This document shows positions 23,759 through 35,750 of a DNA stretch of 64,000 nt, in pieces. Source of the stretch: Culex pipiens pallens (Eukaryota > Arthropoda > Insecta > Diptera > Culicidae); contig NC_068938.1 of assembly GCF_016801865.2 (NCBI RefSeq), positions 214,207,611 through 214,271,610 on the forward strand, given 5' to 3'. The translations under genes were made by a program, and so were the position numbers. Under the pieces are notes generated by a model. The model searched no databases. It was not told the DNA's origin and saw nothing but the letters and a program-made list of their open reading frames with translations. Numbering within the stretch: position 1 is the first letter of the stretch; the number at the start of each line of letters is the position of its first letter.

Positions 23759-26668
23759 CTAACGTAGCAAATAATTGTTTATGCAACTACGAATTAGAAT
23801 GATAATTTTTCTTTTGAATTCAGCTAATGATTCTGTTCTTTTTAAATCTTCTGGTAAATTGTTGAAAACAAACGGGCCACTAATTATAAATCTTCTTCTT
23901 CCAATTTCTGTTCTAAAACCTGATCGTCTAAGATGATGTGCTTGTCTTGTGAAATGCTGGTGAACCGCAGTAGCGAATTCCCAATTATGGTGCATATTCC
24001 TATTGTTGAGACACTTGTACATTAGGATTGCAATTCTTTGCTCAAAAAGGCCATGAATCGGAAGGATGTTATGTTGGGACATTGTGTATAGATCACGTGT
24101 TGGTTGAAGGTATGGAAGCTTAAAAATTGCTTTGATGCAACGATTTTGCTGAACTTGAAGGTCTTTCAAATGAGTTTTACTGCAAGTGCCCCAAGCTCCT
24201 ATTGCGTATTGATACCTACTGTGGATAAATGCAAAGTACATTTTCAAAAGAACATGTTGTGGAACACTTTTTGCTAGCTTCCTAAGGACACCGCACAGAG
24301 GGGAACATTTTGAGGTTATCATACTTACATGCACATCCCAACACAGCCGATTATCAATGAGCACACCTAGATATTTAAAACTACTCACTTCCGCTACCAG
24401 TTGATTCCTTACGATGAGTTCTGGGTAGGGCTGGATATTTCTACTGGATAGACGGAAGATCATCATCTTAGTTTTACCGATGTTGAGAGCCAGTAGATTG
24501 TTCTGCAGGTAGTCGAGCACCAGTTCCAGGTCCTCCTGCATGCTTGCTACTACCTGAGCAGGTGAAGAGCCAGCGTACGTAATCGCTGTATCATCAGCAA
24601 ACAGTCGTGGTTTTCCTCTCAAAGGCAGCTTGGGTAAGTCGTTCACGTACAGCAAAAACAGCAACGGACCAAGAACACTGCCTTGTGGAACCCCACAGAT
24701 GACAGCGCTGTCGTAGCTACATGTTCCGGCTACAACCACCTGCTGAAAGCGATCAGACAGGTAACTCTTCAAGAACTGGTTTGGGAGCCCTCGTATTCCG
24801 CAAGCGTCCAACTTCTTGAGCAGCATCGTGTGGTTAATTGTGTCAAATGCTTTAGACAAGTCGAGGAAAACGGTACCAACACTTTTTTTATCGTCCAACA
24901 TCTTGGAAATTTCGTCGACCATCTCCAAAACAGCTACTTCCGTTGAAGAACCTTCTCTGAAGCCAAATTGGTGTTGATAGATTTGTTTTGTGCTGGTCAG
25001 AAAAGTGCTTAGCCGATTAAACAACAATTTCTCAAACACCTTATTGATCGCTGGGAGCACCGAGATCGGTCTGTAGTTGGTTGGGTCCTTGGGGTTTCCG
25101 TTTTTGAAAACTGGATGTACAATAGCCTTTTTTAAACATTTTGGGTACGATGATTGAACCACACTTTCGTTAAAACAGTCTCGAATAAGGGTTGCAAGCA
25201 GCACACAATGTTTTTTAAGTGCCTTGACCGGGAATTGATCATAACCAGTGGCTTTAGAGGGGTCCAATGAACTAATTAGGTCAAGAACTTCTTGTGTAGA
25301 TGTAGGGCGAAGAAAGAATGATCGTTGGGCGCGCTTAATGGTTCCAAATCTGTCAATGTCCCCGTCAGATAGTAGTTGGCTTGCTACACTGTTTCCCACA
25401 GACACAAAGTGTTCATTCAACACATTTGCAACAGTTTTAGGGTCGTTTTCATCTCTCTGGTTCACTTCAAGGGTAAGGTTGGCGGTTGTTTTGGACTTAC
25501 CACCAAGAAGCTCGTTGATCCTGCTCCACAAAAGCTTTGCGTTCCCAGTGTTGAACAGTTTAGAATGATACTGAATTTTTGCTTTGGTTTTGGCGGCTGC
25601 AAGTTTTTTGTTGGCGTGGGCGAGTAGTTCAGCAAGTCTAGCATCCTGTTGGTTCCTTTTCTTTCTTTTGAGGATATTGTCTCTTATTTTCCCGAGCTTC
25701 CAGATGTCGAAGTTGTACCATGGGCAGCTATCTGTCTTCACCATAACATCAACAGATGTGGATCTGGAATTCTTCTCAGTAAGTTCAGCATAATGGCGGG
25801 TTACGGACTCCAAACGTTCATTCACTGGAAGTATGCTGAGGTTTTGGCTTTCCAAAAACGTATGAAACTGGGCGTCAACCGCTTGATAGTTAACCCAAGT
25901 TTTAGTTAACGTTTTACGTTTCCGTGCAGTTTTAAGGTTGTACGCTGTCAGTACGTAGTTGTGATCGCTGAGTTCGCATTCCATTGTAAAGTTTGTGACT
26001 CGTGCTGCATCCGCAACGCTGCATATCACGTGGTCAAGGGTGTTTCCACTGCTTGGTCGGGTGGTGAGCGTGTTGGTTACAACCATGTTGTAGGAATTCA
26101 ATAGTTGGAAGTATTTTTGCACATCACTGCCTTCGGGGTTGTTGATTGGTACATTTAAGTCGCCCAATATGAAGCAAGGGCTAGATGCTTCGACGCTCGC
26201 AAGAACTTCTTCCAGTGATGTAATCAAACGTGGAATGTCGTTGTCAGGTGGGCGGTACATACCATGGATGATGATTGATGATGTTCCATTTTTAATCTTG
26301 ACCGAGATTCGATGGTGCCCTTGTTCTGCTTTGGTGACTATAACTTCAACCTGTAGACCAGTGCGGATGAAGATGGCCAATCCCCCAGACGATTTTTCTC
26401 GACACGACCAGACACTTTCGTAACCAGGTATGTTGTAAAAGTGTGATCGGCCTTTTTTTATCCAAGTTTCTCCAATTATAATCACGTCGATGGTAGTTCT
26501 TAATTCTTGCAGGAAAACGCAGAAAGAATCTAGCTTTTCGAACTGATTCATGCCACGTATGTTAATTTGTAGGATCTTGAAAGTAGCAGTATCCAATGGG
26601 AAGATTTGAGCTGCAGGGTCGTCGACGAAGGTATTAGTTGCTTGATGTTCTAGGTACATAGATGGCAT
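23759..26668 (-). CDS. LINE ORF2: AP endonuclease and reverse transcriptase
   Basis: A 969-residue polyprotein for target-primed reverse transcription: the endonuclease nicks chromosomal DNA and the reverse transcriptase copies element RNA from the nick. An apurinic-endonuclease-type domain fills about residues 30-245, with N36 (NIRG), E67 (GETW), D170 and N172 (GDLNV), and S234-D235-H236 near its end. A linker follows. The reverse transcriptase spans about 505-760 with YRPIS at 532-536, FLDLSKAFD at 601-609, GVPQGSVLGP at 659-668 and the catalytic FADD at 690-693. The C-terminus lacks an RNase H domain. The start ATG at 26668 lies 32 nt after the ORF1 stop, so translation probably relies on reinitiation or a similar mechanism. 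All catalytic residues I can identify are intact. Confidence 0.95.
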   Translation of the reverse strand: MPSMYLEHQATNTFVDDPAAQIFPLDTATFKILQINIRGMNQFEKLDSFCVFLQELRTTIDVIIIGETWIKKGRSHFYNIPGYESVWSCREKSSGGLAIFIRTGLQVEVIVTKAEQGHHRISVKIKNGTSSIIIHGMYRPPDNDIPRLITSLEEVLASVEASSPCFILGDLNVPINNPEGSDVQKYFQLLNSYNMVVTNTLTTRPSSGNTLDHVICSVADAARVTNFTMECELSDHNYVLTAYNLKTARKRKTLTKTWVNYQAVDAQFHTFLESQNLSILPVNERLESVTRHYAELTEKNSRSTSVDVMVKTDSCPWYNFDIWKLGKIRDNILKRKKRNQQDARLAELLAHANKKLAAAKTKAKIQYHSKLFNTGNAKLLWSRINELLGGKSKTTANLTLEVNQRDENDPKTVANVLNEHFVSVGNSVASQLLSDGDIDRFGTIKRAQRSFFLRPTSTQEVLDLISSLDPSKATGYDQFPVKALKKHCVLLATLIRDCFNESVVQSSYPKCLKKAIVHPVFKNGNPKDPTNYRPISVLPAINKVFEKLLFNRLSTFLTSTKQIYQHQFGFREGSSTEVAVLEMVDEISKMLDDKKSVGTVFLDLSKAFDTINHTMLLKKLDACGIRGLPNQFLKSYLSDRFQQVVVAGTCSYDSAVICGVPQGSVLGPLLFLLYVNDLPKLPLRGKPRLFADDTAITYAGSSPAQVVASMQEDLELVLDYLQNNLLALNIGKTKMMIFRLSSRNIQPYPELIVRNQLVAEVSSFKYLGVLIDNRLCWDVHVSMITSKCSPLCGVLRKLAKSVPQHVLLKMYFAFIHSRYQYAIGAWGTCSKTHLKDLQVQQNRCIKAIFKLPYLQPTRDLYTMSQHNILPIHGLFEQRIAILMYKCLNNRNMHHNWEFATAVHQHFTRQAHHLRRSGFRTEIGRRRFIISGPFVFNNLPEDLKRTESLAEFKRKIIILIRSCINNYLLR

Positions 26669-26700
26669 ACTTTAGTTACTGCTTCTGTAATGTGGCTGGG

Positions 26701-27465
26701 CTATTGCTTTAACCCAGAAGATTGGAGTTTCAGTATATCCTGACGCGACTGGATGGGAATCGCCTTTGAGTGCTCATTTTTACGTATCATTATAGCACCG
26801 TTTCGACCAGGCCAGACAAATCGCAGTTCCAACTTGTCTTGTAAGCTTTTTAGTTCATGTAGCAGTCTCATTGAGAGAGGTGACAGTTCATCCCGAATCA
26901 TCACCTTCGCGGGTTTCCCTTTGGGACCACTAAAACCTTTGATCATCGAGGTGTCCATCGTACCAAAGTCTTTCTTGCGCTGCATAAAACGTTCCTTAGC
27001 CCAAATGCTTCTAAACGAGACCTTTATCGGCGAGTTCTCAGACTGACGGCCCACAATCCGCTTACTGGCTACGATTTCGTTCTTTACTTCAGGACAGTCT
27101 AAAGAATCGCATAGCTTATGAACGATGACTGAAGTATCTTCTTGGGGGCTTCTTGGTATTCCAAGTACTATTGAATTAGTCGCTAGTTGAGCTCGGAGAT
27201 GGCTATCGAAGTCTACCTCAGCGCGACAAACAGCTTCTGTGATGGATTGGTTGTTTTGCGACAGGCTTTTGATCGTCATTTTTAGGCGATCGTTTTCCGT
27301 GCGCAGCTGCTTTACTTCGTCTTTCAGTATCATCATTGCGTTGATCATATCATCAAATTTCCCGGAAAGAAATTGCTGGCTTGCTATCAATTCCTTACAA
27401 CAGCTCATCGTTTCTTGCTGCATCGTTGCAATGTGTTTTGGCAACTCTGCCAATTTCAAATCCAT
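26701..27465 (-). CDS. LINE ORF1: coiled-coil RNA-binding protein
   Basis: The 254-residue ORF1 protein is expected to bind element RNA and help form the retrotransposition particle. I place the start at ATG 27465, in a strong context (ACCATGG); the frame is open slightly further upstream but without another ATG. An N-terminal heptad-like region (roughly residues 10-75, including a stretch rich in Leu, Lys and Glu) should form a coiled coil. It is followed by a compact domain (about 85-175) that may be RRM-like, as in L1/CR1-type ORF1 proteins, and a basic C-terminal part. There are no zinc knuckles, unlike the gag-only element at 18.9 kb, so the two ORF1 types in this window belong to different lineages. 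The domain assignment is by layout, not alignment. Confidence 0.8.
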   Translation of the reverse strand: MDLKLAELPKHIATMQQETMSCCKELIASQQFLSGKFDDMINAMMILKDEVKQLRTENDRLKMTIKSLSQNNQSITEAVCRAEVDFDSHLRAQLATNSIVLGIPRSPQEDTSVIVHKLCDSLDCPEVKNEIVASKRIVGRQSENSPIKVSFRSIWAKERFMQRKKDFGTMDTSMIKGFSGPKGKPAKVMIRDELSPLSMRLLHELKSLQDKLELRFVWPGRNGAIMIRKNEHSKAIPIQSRQDILKLQSSGLKQ

Positions 27466-28250
27466 GGTTAGAGTGCTCCCCAAGAGATGGCGCTAGTAGT
27501 CACAATGACAAACGTGGAGGTATGGTAGTGTGCGTTCGTGTATATCGAAAAACAAGACGATCACAACACTACTCACACTCACAATACCAACGCAGCAACT
27601 CCTTGTGTGTAGATGTCCAGTGGTCAGCAAAATGTGTCAAGCAACGAGGCAGCGAGTGAACCAACAGCGAACGACGAGCAGCAGCAGCAAGTGGATTGGG
27701 CGGGGATGGCGAGGCAGGGCGGCACGGCGGTCAAATAAAAACAAGCAGCAGAAAAGGCATCTTTATTGTTGTCGTTTGAATGTACAGTTGGCTTGGCGAT
27801 TTTGTATCGATTGCGATAGCGGTTTTAGCAATTGGTTGTGGCTTTGATAAAACTGAAGCAGGCTGGACTTGCAGTTTGAGCGACGTGGTGAACGGTGGAG
27901 GCAAATTGCAGAGGAAAAGTTGATAAACGAGCGAGGAATTCAGTAGCAAACGCAACAGTTTTGATAGGCTTTTTCAGTAGTGATATGACAGAAGCGGATG
28001 TCAGAAATTCACTTGTGGCGGGTGGGCGGCCCTTTGTTTTGGCTCTATGCACTGTGCTAGCGTGAATTTTCCTAAGCTCAGTTCTCACTTTCCAACAAAC
28101 AAATCCACTTAACTCCATCAACCATAGATACGGCAGCGTGGGCGTAGGCGGCGCAGCAAGTATGAGGTGGCTCAGCGAATCTTTGCAGCAAAATTTCGGC
28201 AATTATTTCAGGCGGGTCGAATCACAACAGTTTACTCACAAGGCAGTCAA
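27466..28250 (-). other. Probable LINE 5' UTR and internal promoter region
   Basis: This is comparatively GC-rich DNA (CAG/CTG and CGG-rich blocks around 27650-27730 and 28010-28200) between ORF1 and the AT-rich DNA that starts near 28260. Its position suggests the element's 5' UTR, where LINEs keep their internal promoter. The frames here (for example 27825-28202) show no recognised domain. The exact 5' end is not fixed. Confidence 0.45.
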
Positions 28251-30975
28251 GTTTGGCACGTAAATGTTCGGTGTGTTTGCGGCAAATTTGTAGGTTATGA
28301 TTAGGCTATTGCAAATATTTTTCACGTTCTGTTTCCCTTCTTCCTTCAAAATGTTGTCTAAAAATTGCGGGCAAAACCCTTAATTTTCATAATTTGCTAT
28401 TTTCATTGAAAAAACTATTCAACCCGATTTTTTAATTTTTCAAAATTAATCATTAAATCCTAATTTGTGATTTTTTTTAAATAATAATATTATAAAGACA
28501 TTCAAAAAATATGTTTTTATAAATTCATTTTCATTTAAAAAAACACACATTTCGTACCGTCAGCATTTTTGTATGACCTAATCTCACCTCCAGACCCAAT
28601 GTAACCCCTGATAAAGGTATCTAAAAGCTGAATTCAGAAAATATTTTTTTCTATTTTCGGTTTTTTTATCTTTTAACCGGGGAGTTTTTTTTTTGACTTA
28701 CACTTTGACTTTTGGAATAAAAAAATCTTTTTATGATAATGTTTTCGTTTTTCGAAAATGTCGGAAAATATTCGTTTTTTTTTGCAATTTTTAAATATTT
28801 CATAAACAAAAAGCACTCTGGCAAAAAATAAATCCGAAAAAGTGGAACAATTTATACAATTTTGTCGAAAATCGCATTTTTTCAATTCCTTACAGAAGCC
28901 CTCATTTTTGCAAATCGTGATATCTCGGAAACTATTGGTTCATATCGAACTTACCAAGAAATGTCTTCAATTAAAAATAATTTAAAATTTAAAGATTTAA
29001 AGTTATAAAAAGCAGCATTTTTCCGTGACATCAAATCGATCAGTAACTCTCTTCTCAAGATTTTCGGATATTCACAAGCTCATTTTAGCCGCAAAATTGT
29101 ATTATGCCTTGAATAGAAAAACTAATGTTGCAAATGGCTTCTTCTGTCATAAGGAATGCTTGGAAACAGTTTCGTTACACATACTAAGAAAAGTAGATAT
29201 TCATAAACGTTTAGGATTCTTGATTACATTTTCAAAAGGTCCTATCTGCATAGGAAACCCAAGACTCATAGGTTGTTTTGAAAATTTACTGGGATTTTCT
29301 GATCGATTTGGTGTCTTCGGCAAAGTTGTAGGTTGTGAACTTAGAAAAAAAATACCTTCACGTTGAAAAGAAATAATATGATATAGAGAAGGCATCTTTT
29401 GCGCAAGAAATAAGGATGGTAACTGGTACGAAAAAACTAACTAAATTAAACAAATTATTTTGAAATAAAAAAAACAAATTTGCTAACGAAAATTACTTAA
29501 CATTGTTATTTGTGATAAAGTACACCGTTTTCAAGTTAAAGGCATTCTCAGAGTTTTTTTTTAGGAAAATGTTCGATTTTGGAATATTTTGATTATTTTA
29601 AGAAAAGCCATCCCGCAAAAAAGAAAAATTTAAAAAATGCCATTAGTTTTCGTTTTCTTGACATTGTTGATCGAACTGCTGATTGCTGAGACACACCCTC
29701 TTCGAGTTTAGATTTTGAATATTTTGAATTAAAAACGAGAAAACTGGAAATTATAGATTCGATTAGCAATGTTTTATTAAAAATGATTTGTGTGATATTT
29801 TGAGTTGTTTTTTGCCCTTTTAGCATCCTTAGTCACTAATATATTCTTATCGAAAACCGAAACCACAATAATAATAAAAAACAACAATTGCTCGAGAAAA
29901 AAAAAGTCGCTTTTACTTAGATTTGTTGCAAGACTTAAGACAGTTTGGAAAAAAATATTACTACGCGTTGTCTTCTTTTTCATAACGAGTGGCAATATTT
30001 AATTTAATCACTGCTCAAAATCAAATTTAATAAATTCCAATCAAATCAAAGCCAACAAGGCAAAGCCCTAAAAATAAAAACCTTTTTGACTGTACTTGCT
30101 CGCTTCATTACACGAAAACACTGGCCAGATTATGACTAAGCAAACCTGATTAGTATTCTAATCTCGAACGGGTCCAAATTGGCTATCCCATCGAAGAGTA
30201 CTTCAAAAGGAAAAAAACGAGTAACCAACTTAACCCTACCCAAATTACAACGCTTGGTATCACCCTCTTATGTCAACGAGGTTGTGCTGCACAATCAGGG
30301 AATCCCAAACCCAACCTCTTAAGAAAAGCTACCAAAAAAATGTGTAAGCTGGGAAAATCTTCGGTTGGAAAAAATACGGTGTCGATTGCGTTCCAGCATA
30401 ATAAACAGGGTATTTGGTGAAGGTCGAAGAACGTCTTAGGAATACAAAAAAAAACAACTTTTTCAGGATCACTTTAACAAAAAGGTTATTTATACGTGGC
30501 AGATAGAGCCAAAAAACTTTGATGACTCTATTTGGTGTATTACCAGTCACGTGACAGTTTACTAAACCAATAAAGTCAGCACGACTGGTGACCTTTATCT
30601 CCATAAAGAAGTCTAGTTTCATAGCCTTTTGTACAGCACTTTGGCAGGAGCTCCCCATAAAGAACGAGTTTATCATGGCTTCGTGTAATGCTTATCACAT
30701 CGTTTTCCTTCTGCCCTTTCCCGAACAAAACACCAGGATGAGCATTCCTTCATTATTTCTCCATCGTTTTAATTACTCTTTTATAGTTTCGCCCATAAAG
30801 TAGACTGATCGATGGCAAAGCCGACACCGGCACGGCATCCAAATTTAGCTGGGAATCGACCGGGGGCGTGTTCTCTAGCTTTGTACTCGGTTGCTTGAAT
30901 GATTTTCCAAACTTTCTCAAATTTAAAAATTTGAAATTTAAATATCTTCTCAAATTTAAAAAATTAAAATAAAAA
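28251..30975. other. AT-rich noncoding DNA with a decayed foldback fragment
   Basis: The stretch 28900-29390 contains gatatctcggaaactattgg, actaatgttgcaaatggctt and gatcgatttggtgtcttcgg, words shared with the foldback arms at 36.4 and 49.4-49.6 kb. It is a diverged family member or solo arm. The rest (29400-30950) shows no gene or complete element. Confidence 0.5.
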
Positions 30976-31897
30976 TATTGGGATTGGGATTGGGATTGGG
31001 ATTGGGATTGGGATTGGGATTGGGATTGGGATTGAGATTGAGATTGAGATTGAGATTGAGATTGAGATTGAGATTGAGATTGAGATTGAGATTGAGATTG
31101 AGATTGAGATTGAGATTGAGATTGAGATTGAGATTGAGATTGAGATTGAGATTGAGATTGAGATTGAGATTGAGATTGAGATTGAGATTGAGATTGAGAT
31201 TGAGATTGAGATTGAGATTGAGATTGAGATTGAGATTGAGATTGAGATTGAGATTGAGATTGAGATTGAGATTGAGATTGAGATTGAGATTGAGATTGAG
31301 ATTGAGATTGAGATTGAGATTGAGATTGAGATTGAGATTGAGATTGAGATTGAGATTGAGATTGAGATTGAGATTGAGATTGAGATTGAGATTGAGATTG
31401 AGATTGAGATTGAGATTGAGATTGAGATTGAGATTGAGATTGAGATTTAGATTGAGATTGAGATTGAGATTGAGATTGAGATTAAGATTGAGATTGAGAT
31501 TGAGATTGAGATTGAGATTGAGATTGAGATTGAGATTGAGATTGAGATTGAGATTGAGATTGAGATTGAGATTGAGATTGAGATTGAGATTGAGATTGAG
31601 ATTGAGATTGAGATTGAGATTGAGATTGAGATTGAGATTGAGATTGAGATTGAGATTGAGATTGAGATTGAGATTGAGATTGAGATTGAGATTGAGATTG
31701 AGATTGGGATTGGGATTGGGATTGGGATTGGGATTGGGATTGGGATTGAGATTGAGATTGAGATTGAGATTGAGATTGAGATTGAGATTGAGATTGAGAT
31801 TGAGATTGAGATTGAGATTGAGATTGAGATTGAGATTGAGATTGAGATTGAGATTGAGATTGAGATTGAGATTGAGATTGAGATTGAGATTGAGATT
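30976..31897. repeat. Hexanucleotide array (ATTGAG)n with ATTGGG blocks
   Basis: About 153 units of 6 bp. The array opens with roughly nine ATTGGG units, continues almost purely as ATTGAG, has a second block of about seven ATTGGG units near 31705-31746, and returns to ATTGAG. Only a couple of other variants occur (near 31447 and 31483). Because the period is a multiple of three, both strands have long open frames of alternating Asn-Leu or Arg-Leu; these are artefacts of the repeat. Confidence 0.98.
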
Positions 31898-34355
31898 CAA
31901 ATTCAGATTAGCATGATTTCATTTTGCAACACAACTGAGTGTTGCTAGATACTCTTTTGACAGCAACCCGATACCGGGATAAAGAGTCGTTAACCTATCG
32001 AAGGTTTCAGGGAAGGGCAGTTTGAATGCTCCCCCCTCTCACCACCAGACCACAAACCCACAAAACCACGTGGCACGTACAGTCTCGGTTTACGATCTCT
32101 AACCCTGGTGGATGGGAAAAATTCGATTCCTAGAACGGTAGCAGCTGCTGTTGAGCTCATTAATTTCCATCCAGGAGCGGCGGCGGCAAATCGTGCCAAG
32201 TGGTTCCATGATTGGAAAAAGAGGCTTTTGCTTTGGCTCTCCCCTTTTCTGGTGGTTTCGGGATGGCTCATTGGAATGGTAATTCTACACGTTTAATTAG
32301 TTTCCTGGGAGGCGTTTTTGCTTTGGTTTATGGCTTAGCAAACGGTTCCGCAGGAGTGCCATTTAGGGTTAGTGTAGATTTACAGCGCAATAATTCACTT
32401 GCAGGTGATGAGATAAAAGTAATATTTGAAAACAACTGTCAAATAAATTTTATTTTTTTAATGATTGATTGATCCATAAAATGTTCCTCAAATTTAATTT
32501 CAATTTTATCTCCCAAAACACCATTACCCTAATCCCGAAAAACGAAATAAAATCCAGCATTCAAAACAACCAAAGGAAAGAACTCCGCTCAACTCAATCC
32601 CACTTATTTTCCAACTTCACCAACCAGCCACCTTGAGTGAAAATTTTTATTTTCCCATCGAGTTTCATCATCAAAACATCGCACACACAAAAGCCCCATG
32701 GGGTAGGTGGTGGATTGAGATGGTCTCCATGCAGAAAAAAAAACACATTGTGGCAGTCCCAGGACCGTGAAAAGCCACAGCAACCTGAACCCCCCGTCAT
32801 CCTTCCAAGAATTTCCCTGAACTTATTTACAGCAGCAGCGGGCAGAATTTTCCGCGTACAATTGTAAGCGACAAAAGTTTCCCGCTTTCTTCCGAAGGGA
32901 GTTTGGTTGGCATAAAGTACCGCACATTTGCATTACTGATGAGGGAATCTAAAGAAGGGGGAAAAGCTTATCCTCCCACCGAGAGCGCCCCACCAGACTG
33001 CTGGCACGGATGGACAGTCGTTGTTTGTGGTCGTTTTGGTTAGTGTTTTTTATGACGGGAAAATGTTTTTCATTTCTGGAGCTTTTCCCTTCCCTCAACT
33101 CAGCCTGTCCGAATTGGGCGCATTGTGTCTCGTTTTATTCATTTCGAGGAAATTTAATGGAAATTTTTACGAGCACAGGCTGGGCTGGGCACTTTTTGTT
33201 GTTGTGCTTTCCTTCCTTATCCTGGACGATAATTGCGAAAAATGTTTTCAATTCTCGTTGCTTTACTTGGAATCGTTTTTATCCGGATGAACGCGTTCAA
33301 TCGTGCTGCAGATTGAATTTCACGAGATTTTTGGGATGGGAGAAGGGGGAGGCTATTAACGATCCGAAGAGGGAGCTTGATATCCGATATTAGCATTCAA
33401 ATCTCTACTTGTTTTTTATTGAATCTTAAGTGCCATTAGTGTTCTTTTGAGGATTACTTAAATTTGGAAAATTTCAGATTTAAGAATGCAATTTAAGATC
33501 TTCATATAAATCAAATAAAACACGTCATATAAAAGATTTTGAAAATCTATAATTTATTAGATGTCAAAAGTGGTAACACTAGATTAAAAAAAATAGTAAT
33601 TGAGCATTGGCCAAACACTAAGTAAAGTTTCAATTCAAGTTTAAATTTATGGTCATTGTCCCTCTCCTGGTCATGGCACAAATCAATAGTTTTAAAATAT
33701 TCAAAAGAAATTTCAGGTTGAAATAAATTAGTTAATATCATTCATCCACGATGGCAGCCGTTTTGAAGTGTTATTCGTGATACCAAAGTTATGAAATTAT
33801 TTAAAAAAAAACGAGAAAATATCTGTAAAGTTTTGTTTTTTGACATTATAAATTGGTTTAATTTTTTCCAAGCCATCGTCCAAAAATAAGGACTTGCGTA
33901 ATACATTTATGTTCGTTCGATTTAAGAGACCAGCTAGGGAAGAAAAGCCAAATTTTCATTATTTTGATCTTTGAAAGGCTTTCAAGTTGGTAAACTAGTA
34001 TTTTTACTAAGTACATACTATAAATACTAAAAATTACAATTTGGCTCAAAACTTATCTTTTCGTATTTCAAAATCTTTTGCGGAAAAAAAGATTATTGAG
34101 CAATTCCAGCTCAAATCAGGAATTTTTCTGGTACTTTTGTACCCGACCTTCTCCGAATTTAATGAAACTTTGTAGACATGTTATTTTAGGCCTTAAATAG
34201 CTATTTTTGTGTATATGGAGCCAATTGTACTCAAAAGTGACATTTGAGAAGGGCGTAAGTTATTTAATTATTTTTGTATTTTGTAATGTAAAAACAACTG
34301 TATCTCGAAGCCGTTGCATCGTAACAAAAAGTGGTCAAAGACAAACGTGTAGGAA
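31898..34355. other. Noncoding DNA, no gene recognised
   Basis: A balanced-composition stretch at 31920-33400 is followed by AT-rich DNA to 34350. No exon with recognisable protein similarity was seen. The frame at 33010-33393 is Phe/Cys/Trp-rich and unconvincing. Confidence 0.4.
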
Positions 34356-35195
34356 ATTGGGCGGGCTTTCTGAAAAAAACACTGGAAGAAAAATACATGC
34401 CTCTTCTATGAGTTTTTTTTTTAATTTTTAAGTTAAAAAAATAAATTTTAGGGTGATGTCACGATTTTTCTTCGTTCAAAATTTTTTAGGGAATAGCCTA
34501 AGAAGTTATAAAAAGACACAAGAGAAATGCAGGGCAAAAAAAGAAATTGAAGTAACAAGCCATAGTCCCAACATTTGAATGCAAAAAGTGTTTTAAAATG
34601 CATTTTACACTAGTTCAGTTGTTTTGCAATCATTAGTTTTCAAAAAAGTAAGATTTGACGAAAACAAAAAAAAATAGCGAAAAAAAACTTTTTGCGATAC
34701 TAAACATCGAAAATTTTCAAAAATTCAAAAGATGTTTAAATCAACCCAAACATGCTAAAAATGATTTTAAACGCAGGGGAATGCATTTTAAATCAATTTC
34801 AGCTGATTGCACTTAAATTTCCATTGAAATTTTGAAGTTTTTTGAAAAAATATTTTTTTTGCCCCCTGATTTTTCGGGCCAACTTTGAAGGGGGGGAGAG
34901 GGGAGGGGACAAAAACTTTGAATGAAATTTGTACCAGCCTTAAACCACTTAAAAAAACAGTTTTAGTAAATGATTTTGTATTTTTAAGGAGAGACATACC
35001 ATCCTGCATTTTTCGTGAGACTTTTTGTAACATTAGGCTATTTGCTAAAAAATTTTGAACGAAAAAAATCGTGTCATCACTTTAAATTTAACTTTTAAGC
35101 TTAAAAATAGAAAAATGTCATAGAAAAGGCGTGTATTTTTCTTTCAGTGTTTTTTTTTTTTTTTTTCAGAAGGTCCATCAAAGCCCAGCAATCCC
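34356..35195. mobile_element. Foldback element, arms about 190 bp
   Basis: The left arm (34356-34545: gggcgggctttctgaa, aacactggaagaaaaatac, gttcaaaattttttagg, atagcctaa) is matched in inverse order by 34995-35195. The unpaired middle (34550-34830, with ttgttttgcaatcattagt and acccaaacatgct) is related in direct orientation to 45420-45800, so a family is involved. The right end abuts the hAT-type element at 35217. No transposase or clear target duplication is present. Confidence 0.7.
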
Positions 35196-35208
35196 TCAAA
35201 ATTCAAAG

Positions 35209-35750
35209 GTTACTTGCAAGGGTCCTGATTTTCGGTTTCATGAACAGAAACCACTCACTCATCGCCTATCCATTCGTCGCCTATTCCAACCCGCTAGTAT
35301 TCATGAGCGAATGATACTCGCAAGCAGCTAGCGAGTGGCCCGAACTGTTCACTCAGCGAACAAATACATCGTGAAAATATTTGCCTACTCCGTCGCTCGA
35401 CGAAACTCACACACTACCATGCTCAGCGAAGAGCCATTCTCACAAAATGCCAGCGCGGCAGTCTTTTTGTCTTCACGCCCTCAGTTTGCCATCAATTTGA
35501 TTATGAAATCAAAATAAATGCACAATTTAATTGATAACATTGATTTTAGGCAACCCAAATCAATGAGTATAACGCAGCGCATCAGAGAAAAAATATGTTC
35601 AGTTCATATGATCGGCGACGTTCGGCCTGCCTGAGCCGTTCGGAGACTGAGCCGATCAGAGAGAGAGAAGGAGGGCAGTATCGCGTCGCCTGCTATTTGT
35701 ACTCATGAATGGAGTGGTTGATTTTGAGCAATCAGGACCCTTGCTACTTG
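35209..35750. mobile_element. hAT-type nonautonomous transposon, uninterrupted copy
   Basis: The body at 35217-35743 has ends CAAGGGTCCTGATT / AATCAGGACCCTTG, perfect inverted complements. It is the same family as the element at 3802-5508 and supplies its empty site. The flanks are GTTACTTG on the left and (G)CTACTTG on the right, an 8-bp duplication with one change if a terminal G was lost at the right junction. It is noncoding. Confidence 0.85.

Larger units (their letters stand above)
23573..28250 (-). mobile_element. Near full-length non-LTR retrotransposon (LINE) with both ORFs open
   Basis: Minus-strand order is 5' region (28250 to 27466), ORF1 (27465-26701), 32-nt gap, ORF2 (26668-23759), about 140 bp of 3' UTR, five ATT repeats (23601-23615) and a 28-nt A tail (23573-23600). 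ORF2 has endonuclease and reverse transcriptase but no RNase H. With the coiled-coil ORF1 this suits the CR1/L2-like side of the Jockey group rather than Jockey itself, whose ORF1 has zinc knuckles. Both frames are unbroken, suggesting a young copy. The 5' boundary near 28250 is inferred from a change in composition; no target duplication was found. A second A16 stretch (23733-23748) lies just after the ORF2 stop. Confidence 0.85.

Noticed and set aside
30976..31897. Telomeric repeat
   Set aside because: The units ATTGAG/ATTGGG do not match the insect TTAGG repeat, dipterans lack telomerase-type repeats, and the array is internal.
30956..31916. Overlapping 312-314 codon frames (Leu-Arg and Asn-Leu repeats)
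   Set aside because: Pure translation of a 6-bp array, open on both strands at once.
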